Origin: Sinonovacula constricta
Taxonomy: Eukaryota > Mollusca > Bivalvia > Cardiida > Solecurtidae
Assembly: GCA_007844125.1 (NCBI GenBank)
Contig: CM017564.1
Span: 25,964,494-26,028,493, forward strand
DNA length: 64,000 nt
Direction of reading: 5' to 3'
This document shows positions 59,112 through 64,000 of the stretch, one piece after another. The notes below the pieces were generated by a model. It had not been told where the DNA came from. It saw only the letters and a program-made list of their open reading frames with translations, and did no database searches. How positions within the stretch are numbered: position 1 is the stretch's first letter; the number at the start of each line of letters is the position of its first letter. The translations under genes were made by a program, and so were the position numbers.

Positions 59112-59424
59112 TTTTGTTTTTTGGGTTTATTGTCCCACCAACAGTATTTCAGTTATCTGGAGATGGTGTCCACTTGAAGCAGATATAGTGCTGCCTTCAC
59201 TGTGTATAGCATGCCGTGAACACCTGTCATGATACCACACCCAGTCACATTATTCTGACACCGGGCCAACCAGTCATGGAACTACCCTTAAATTTTCTTG
59301 AGCGTTAGCAAGGAAGCTATACCACTACCATTTGTAACGACTTTGGTATGTCGTGGCTTGGGATCGAACACGGGGCCTCTCGTACCTGGAGGCGAAGCTA
59401 TACTGATTGCACTATCATGTCTGG
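59112..59424 (-). mobile_element. SINE family A, full-length copy in PARN intron
   Basis: Minus strand: head ending near 59424 with a degraded A box, B box GTGTTCGATCCC, central GGTATCATGACAGGTGTTCA, tail GGTGGGACAATAAACCCAAA. Confidence 0.88.
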
Positions 59425-60418
59425 TATGAGTAAAGTGTCTCTATCGAGATGGAAGAAGGGTGCAGGGGCTGTGGGCTGTGACATAAAGCCTGCCATCCCA
59501 CATTGTCTGCTGACTATGTTTCAGGTATTAGGGGACATTACAATTAACTACAGATAGATTTGTTAGTTAGGAATTCAAAGTTATAAAAATGAATAGAAAT
59601 ATTACAAATTCAAATCTCCTTATCTCTATTCATATACCTTTATGATATTTGTATATTAGAATATTGTTTTACATTCCTAGTGTGATCTGATGAGAATTTA
59701 TGTATAAACAGTTAAAAATATTTATTTTTTCTCTCTCTCTTTACCCCTAACCAACAGAGAAATGAAAAGGTACTCCATATCACAGACTACAAAACAACAA
59801 ACTTTTAAAAATAATGCAGTACGTTGTCAGAAACGTAGGGGAAAGCCTGCCATTCTCAGTGTAAACCAATTTCGCAATTTATTTAAAGAGCCACATAATT
59901 TAAAGTTTGTGCTTTCAATTACTGAATTATCCCACAATTTTGTCAGCAAAGCAGATATTTGGTGACTGATCAAGCTTCATTATCATAGAAAATGAAAATA
60001 CTGTAATTTTTATTCACTAATATCAGTCTTCGACAAAACCCAGTGGACTGTGACCCAAGTACACCAAAATCTCTGTCGGCCCATTAAATTTTTTAAGTTA
60101 TATGGACTGAAGGTCCACCAGAATTTTCTGCCGCATTATTTTCAAAATTCTGAATTATTATGGAAACAAATATACTTAACTAAAGTAAACAATGCTATAC
60201 AGCCTTTAACTGAACCCAACCATTCGTAACACCTTGGTTAGCGTACCAACCTTTAATATCAAAATTCCAAAATCATACTGGTCCATTGAAATTTGGTCCG
60301 GTCCAGTAGATATTGCCAGCTTGGTGGACAGAAGGTCCAGTGTTTTCAAACTTCTTTCTTTCTTGAAGACTATCAAATATTTTATATATATTCATTGGTC
60401 ACTTGGATCTTATTTTGT
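59425..60418. other. PARN intron sequence; a GGACnGAAGGTCCA motif occurs twice
   Basis: GGACTGAAGGTCCA (about 60104) and GGACAGAAGGTCCA (about 60327) sit in loosely similar surroundings, suggesting an old dispersed repeat. No exon is seen. Confidence 0.35.
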
Positions 60419-60731
60419 TTGTTTATTGGGTTTATCGTCCCACCAACAGTATTTCAGTTATCTGGAGACGGTGTCCACTTAAAGCAGATATAGTGCTGCT
60501 TTCACTGTGTATAGCATGCCGTGAACACCTGGCATGATACCACACCCAATCACATTATCCTGACACCGGACCAACCAGTCGTGGAACTACCCTCATATTT
60601 GCTTCAGCGTTAGCAAGGGAGCTATACCACTACCATTTTTAACGACTTTGGTATGTCGCGGCCTGGGATCGAACCCGGGGCCTCCCGTACCTGGAGCCGA
60701 CGCTCTACCGATTGCGCTACCAGGTCCGGTC
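60419..60731 (-). mobile_element. SINE family A, full-length copy beside a PARN 5' splice site
   Basis: Well preserved on the minus strand: GGACCGGACCTGGTAGCGCA, B box GGGTTCGATCCCAGG, central GGTATCATGCCAGGTGTTCA, tail GGTGGGACGATAAACCCAAT. Its 5' end is about 14 bp from the PARN exon at 60746-60820, on the donor side and in the gene's orientation. Confidence 0.92.
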
Positions 60732-60745
60732 CACTTGGATCTTAC

Positions 60746-60820
60746 CTGATGCTGAAGATGCTGTCATCTGCAGAGCCACAAATGCCGATGTCTCATCGAG
60801 CCAGGATATGTTCACAGGAC
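60746..60820 (-). CDS. PARN: PARN coding exon, central RRM strand
   Basis: The acceptor is TCTGGATTCTTCCACAG and the donor ATCAG|GTAAGA; phase 1 in and out. It reads SPVNISWLDETSAFVALQ after the shared Ser codon, then MTASSAS. This matches the PARN RRM core, human NIQISWIDDTSAFVSLS (recalled), including the aromatic Trp in the first RNP-like strand that stacks on cap or base. The 75-bp exon is entirely RRM and is clear evidence for the gene's identity. Confidence 0.93.
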
Positions 60821-61029
60821 CTGTGGAAGAATCCAGAGTAGAAGAGCTCCAGGAAAGTATTTTCATCACGATATTTCTCACACCCAAAATCTGCTACGTT
60901 TGTTAACCTTGTGTTCAAAGCTCATGCTTAAATCTTAGTTTTTAACTTATATATTACATGTCTACATTTTACATATGAAGGGCAATAGGTTAATATGCTT
61001 ACTGATGGTAACTAAATAATAAATAGAGT

Positions 61030-61440
61030 AAGCCGTGATCAGACAGCTCCCAGCAGGGACAGACTATATAGGGGTTACTTATAACTTTATGTACAAGCAA
61101 AGGGTATTACCAGGCAGCGAATTAATAGTTTACACTTTTGTCAAAGTTAAGAGTAACTTATAATAATTTCATGTACGTTATTAGTTTCATGTACATGCAA
61201 AGGGTACTAGATACATATTTAGAGATTGAGCACCAATACAGATCCAGCTCAAACCGCAGCAGAGAGAGACTATATATGAGTTACTTATAACTTTATTTAC
61301 GAGCAAAGAGTGCTAGATACATTTTTAGAGACTGTACAGCAGTGCCGACCCTGGTTAGACCCCAGCAGGTAGATGGTTGATCTGGATCTACACTATCTGC
61401 CTGATTGGCCTGGGCTTGGCAGGCTCAAATATATCATCCA
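61030..61440. repeat. Dispersed repeat copies (AGCTCCCAGCAGG / ACACTATCTGCCT type)
   Basis: GTGATCAGACAGCTCCCAGCAGGGACAGACTATATA (about 61036), a similar block near 61255, and GATCTACACTATCTGCCTGA with CTTGGCAGGCTCAA near 61380-61425 resemble segments at 37076-37125 and 46905-47015. Copies are partial and the family ends are undefined. Confidence 0.45.
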
Positions 61441-61949
61441 AGCTATTGCTAGCCCTTACTTGTCTTACTGTGCCAATTTAGGGCTTGGTTAAAAATTATG
61501 GGATATATTTTGAAACATGTTTTTCTCCAGTTATCTCGAACTCTGACTGGTGCACATATATGGTTATTTCCTTCCTTCCCCAGCCAATAACTCAGTGGGT
61601 ACTTTAACATATCCCCTTGCAACAGCCGCTGTAAATTATCAGGCTCAATAGAGACGGCAATCAAGACAACAATAAAACCCTTTAATTCTTTTCTGTTTTT
61701 CTTGGCTAATTTATTGTGTCTGTCCCATGTGATTGTAGTCCTTGTTTATGTCTCAAGAGTCTAAAATAATCTACACCAGGAGAGCACTGGGGGCACTTTA
61801 AACTGAGTATAAATAGTTGTTACTTGCTGCAGTAAAAACAAAGGTACATCACTTTTTATTTAAAAATATGTAACAAATATATGTAAATATAATAAGAAGT
61901 ATGTTATAAAGAATAATTATTATTAATATATCTTGTCAACAAATACAAA

Positions 61950-63195
61950 AGTATGGTCATGGTCATGTGACAATCATGGTCATGTGACAATCATGGTCAT
62001 GTGATGTCATGGTCATGTGACAGGCCAAGTAATGAACTCATGATAATGGCCATGTGATGGTCATGTGATAATCATGGTCATGTGGCAGTCATGGTCATGT
62101 GATAATCATGGTCATGTGGCAGGCAGGTCAATTAATGAACTGATGATAATGGTCATGTGACAACCATGGTCATGTGATAATCATGGTCCTGTGACAGTCA
62201 TGGTCATGTGATTATCATGGTCATGTGGCAGGTCAATTACTGAACTGATGATGATGGTCATGTGACAACCATGGTCATGTGATAATCATGGTCCTGTGAC
62301 AGTCATGGTCATGTGATAATCATGGTCATGTGGCAGTCATGGTCATGTGATAATCATGGTCATGTGGCAGGCAGATCAATTAAGGAACTGATGATAATGG
62401 TCATGTGACAACCATGGTCATGTGTTAATCATGGTCCTGTGACAGTCATGGTCATGTGATTATCATGGTCATGTGGCAGGTCAATTAATGAACTGATGAT
62501 GATGGTCATGTGACAACCATGGTCATGTGATAATCATGGTCCTGTGACAGTCATGGTCATGTGATTATCATGGTCATGTGGCAGGCAGGTCAATTAATGA
62601 ACTGATGATAATGGTCATGTGACAACCATGGTCATGTGATAATCATTGTCCTGTGACAGTCATGGTCATGTGATTATCATGGTCATGTGGCAGGTCAATC
62701 AATGAACTGATGGTCATGTGACACCATGGTCATGTGATAATCATGGTCATGTGGCAGGTCAATTAATGAACTGATGATAACAGTCATGTGACAACCATGG
62801 TCATGTGATGATCATGGTCATGTGACAAGTCAGGAAATGAACTGATGATACTGGTCATGTGATGATCATGTGACAATCATGGTCATGGGATAATCATGGT
62901 CATGTGATAATCATTGTCCTGTAGTGGTCATGTGATTATCATGATTGTATTATAACCATGGTCATGTGATAATCATGGCCATGTGGCAATAATGGTTATG
63001 TGATTATCATGATTGTATCATAATCATGATTCATGATCATGTGAGGATACCAATCATGTGATGATAGTAAAGATGGTAATATGAAGATATTGGTCAAGTT
63101 ACAATCATGGTTGTGTGACAATAATTTGATGATCAGGGTCATGTGACAATCAGAGAAATGTGATGATCAGTCATGTGATGATCATGGTCATGTGA
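61950..63195. repeat. TCATGTGA-rich minisatellite with longer repeat blocks
   Basis: A monomer of about 18 bp, GGTCATGTGACAATCAT and variants (GATAATCAT, GGCAGTCAT, TCCTGTGAC), is repeated several dozen times. Blocks of about 110-130 bp beginning AATGAACTGATGATAATGG recur near 62130, 62235, 62385, 62485, 62595 and 62760. It ends within 10 bp of the PARN exon at 63203-63289, on the intron side of that exon's donor. Confidence 0.93.
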
Positions 63196-63202
63196 CACTT
63201 AC

Positions 63203-63289
63203 TGAATGGATGGAAGAGCTGGTTGATATCTGATGCTCTCCACTCCAGCGGGAAGGTGAGATGGAACACATGGTCCCGGGATGGACTCA
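63203..63289 (-). CDS. PARN: PARN coding exon, start of RRM
   Basis: The acceptor is GTATGTTTTAG and the donor TTCA|GTAAGT; phase 1 in and out. It reads SPSRDHVFHLTFPLEWRASD, then INQLFHPF. This matches the first strand and helix of the PARN RRM, human [25 protein letters not shown] (recalled), at nearly every structural position. It is the first exon visible in the window; the R3H and DEDD nuclease parts lie to the right. The donor GTAAGTGTCACATGACCATG runs straight into the TCATGTGA array. Confidence 0.95.
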
Positions 63290-63619
63290 CTAAAACATAC
63301 AAAAATAGACAATTTGCTGTAAAAATGTATTTTTTGTATAGATCTACAGTATTTATTCCAAATCTGTCAGGAAAACAACATTAAAAACATAATGGTATCA
63401 TGTCATAATGTTTTAATTAATTGAATTATAAATTTAAGTAGAATATTAACACACACATGTAACACAAGGTTTTTTGAACCTATACCTCAAACATACCTGC
63501 CTGATATGACCAAGATCAGACAACTTTAGGATCTCTAGATCCTTCCTGCATGTATAATATAATCTAAAGGGCTGCACTATATTTAGTAGGCATACAGACA
63601 ACACACATTATATAATAAA

Positions 63620-64000
63620 TTATTCCAAAACATCTCTCTCTCTCTCCCTCCCCCCTCTCTCTCTCTCTCTGACTCTGTATGTACAAAAACATTAATAACT
63701 TGACATCTCTCTCTGTATGTACAATATAACCATTAATAACCATTAATAACTTTGATCCCTCTCTCACTCTCTCTCTCTGTATGTACAATATAACCATTAA
63801 TAACTTTGATCCCTCTCTCACTCTCTCTCTCTCTGTATGTACAATATAACCATTAATAACTTTGATCCCTCTCTCACTCTCTCTCTCTCTCTCTGTATGT
63901 ACAATATAACCATTAATAACTTTGATCCCTCTCTCACTCTCTCTCTCTCTGTATGTAAAATATAACCATTAATAACTTTGACCCCTCTCTCACTCTCTCT
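63620..64000. repeat. CT-rich minisatellite, continues past the window
   Basis: Units of about 57-60 bp join GTATGTACAATATAACCATT and AATAACTTTGATCCCTCTCT to a variable (CT)n run. At least five units are present, and length varies in the CT part. It lies in the next PARN intron and is cut by the window edge. Confidence 0.93.

Larger units (their letters stand above)
37889..63289 (-). other. PARN: PARN gene, 3' part: six coding exons over 25 kb
   Basis: The exons on the minus strand are 63203-63289, 60746-60820, 52691-52922, 50557-50759, 46684-46772 and 37889-37926. Junction phases are 1, 1, 2, 1 for the first four introns, and each pair fits without a missing exon. The first three exons reproduce the PARN RRM in order; the nuclease domain must lie beyond the right edge. 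Introns are rich in tandem arrays and same-strand SINEs. No polyadenylation AATAAA was found between the stop codon and the 22-bp array. Confidence 0.88.

Noticed and set aside
60660..60731. tRNA-like sequences here and at 27587, 35005-35080 and 51500-51562 as tRNA genes
   Set aside because: A and B boxes are present, but acceptor and anticodon stems do not pair and each is followed by a SINE body.

Overview
The window reads as animal nuclear DNA. It is AT-rich and gene-poor, with a short-exon gene carrying GT/AG splice sites, one nuclear tRNA gene, many SINEs, MITEs and minisatellites, and an R2-type non-LTR retrotransposon. The repeat style (tRNA-headed SINEs with a conserved central block, abundant TIR elements, long intronic minisatellites) fits a lophotrochozoan, most likely a bivalve mollusc. 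That assignment is an inference; no species marker is present.

Layout. 1-20 kb: no protein gene recognised, only simple arrays, a 45-bp minisatellite, two copies of a TTAA-flanked element, a MITE, and a hAT-like MITE with a perfect 8-bp duplication. 20.3 kb: a complete tRNA-Ala(CGC) gene on the minus strand with a T-run terminator. 21.2-21.75 kb: a foldback element. 22.5-26.6 kb: a decayed R2-like non-LTR retrotransposon (zinc finger, reverse transcriptase, CCHC, restriction-like endonuclease) preceded head-to-tail by a truncated copy of its own 3' end. 28.8-30.0 kb: an intact GT31 beta-1,3-glycosyltransferase gene whose coding region lies in one exon, minus strand. 31.0-31.7 kb: a probable solo LTR with a heat-shock-element/TATA promoter. 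32.8-37.1 kb: further TIR elements and SINEs.

37.9-63.3 kb holds the last six coding exons, minus strand, of PARN (poly(A)-specific ribonuclease). They cover the RRM, an NLS-like disordered tail and the C-terminal tip. Exon phases agree through the first five exons. The last junction is problematic: in this sequence the penultimate exon meets an in-frame TAA one base before the only donor whose phase fits the last exon. The PARN introns carry long tandem arrays: about 85 copies of a 68-bp unit that contains a copy of the penultimate exon's own end and splice donor; a 20-bp satellite homogenised into a 120-bp six-monomer higher-order repeat; an array of TCATGTGA motifs; and a CT-rich array at the right edge. 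SINEs in these introns share the gene's orientation.

The two protein genes have no evident functional link. The most unusual features are the splice-donor-bearing minisatellite with the disrupted PARN C-terminus, the higher-order satellite, the LTR with a heat-shock promoter, and a block of about 48 bp shared by two SINE families with different tRNA heads.
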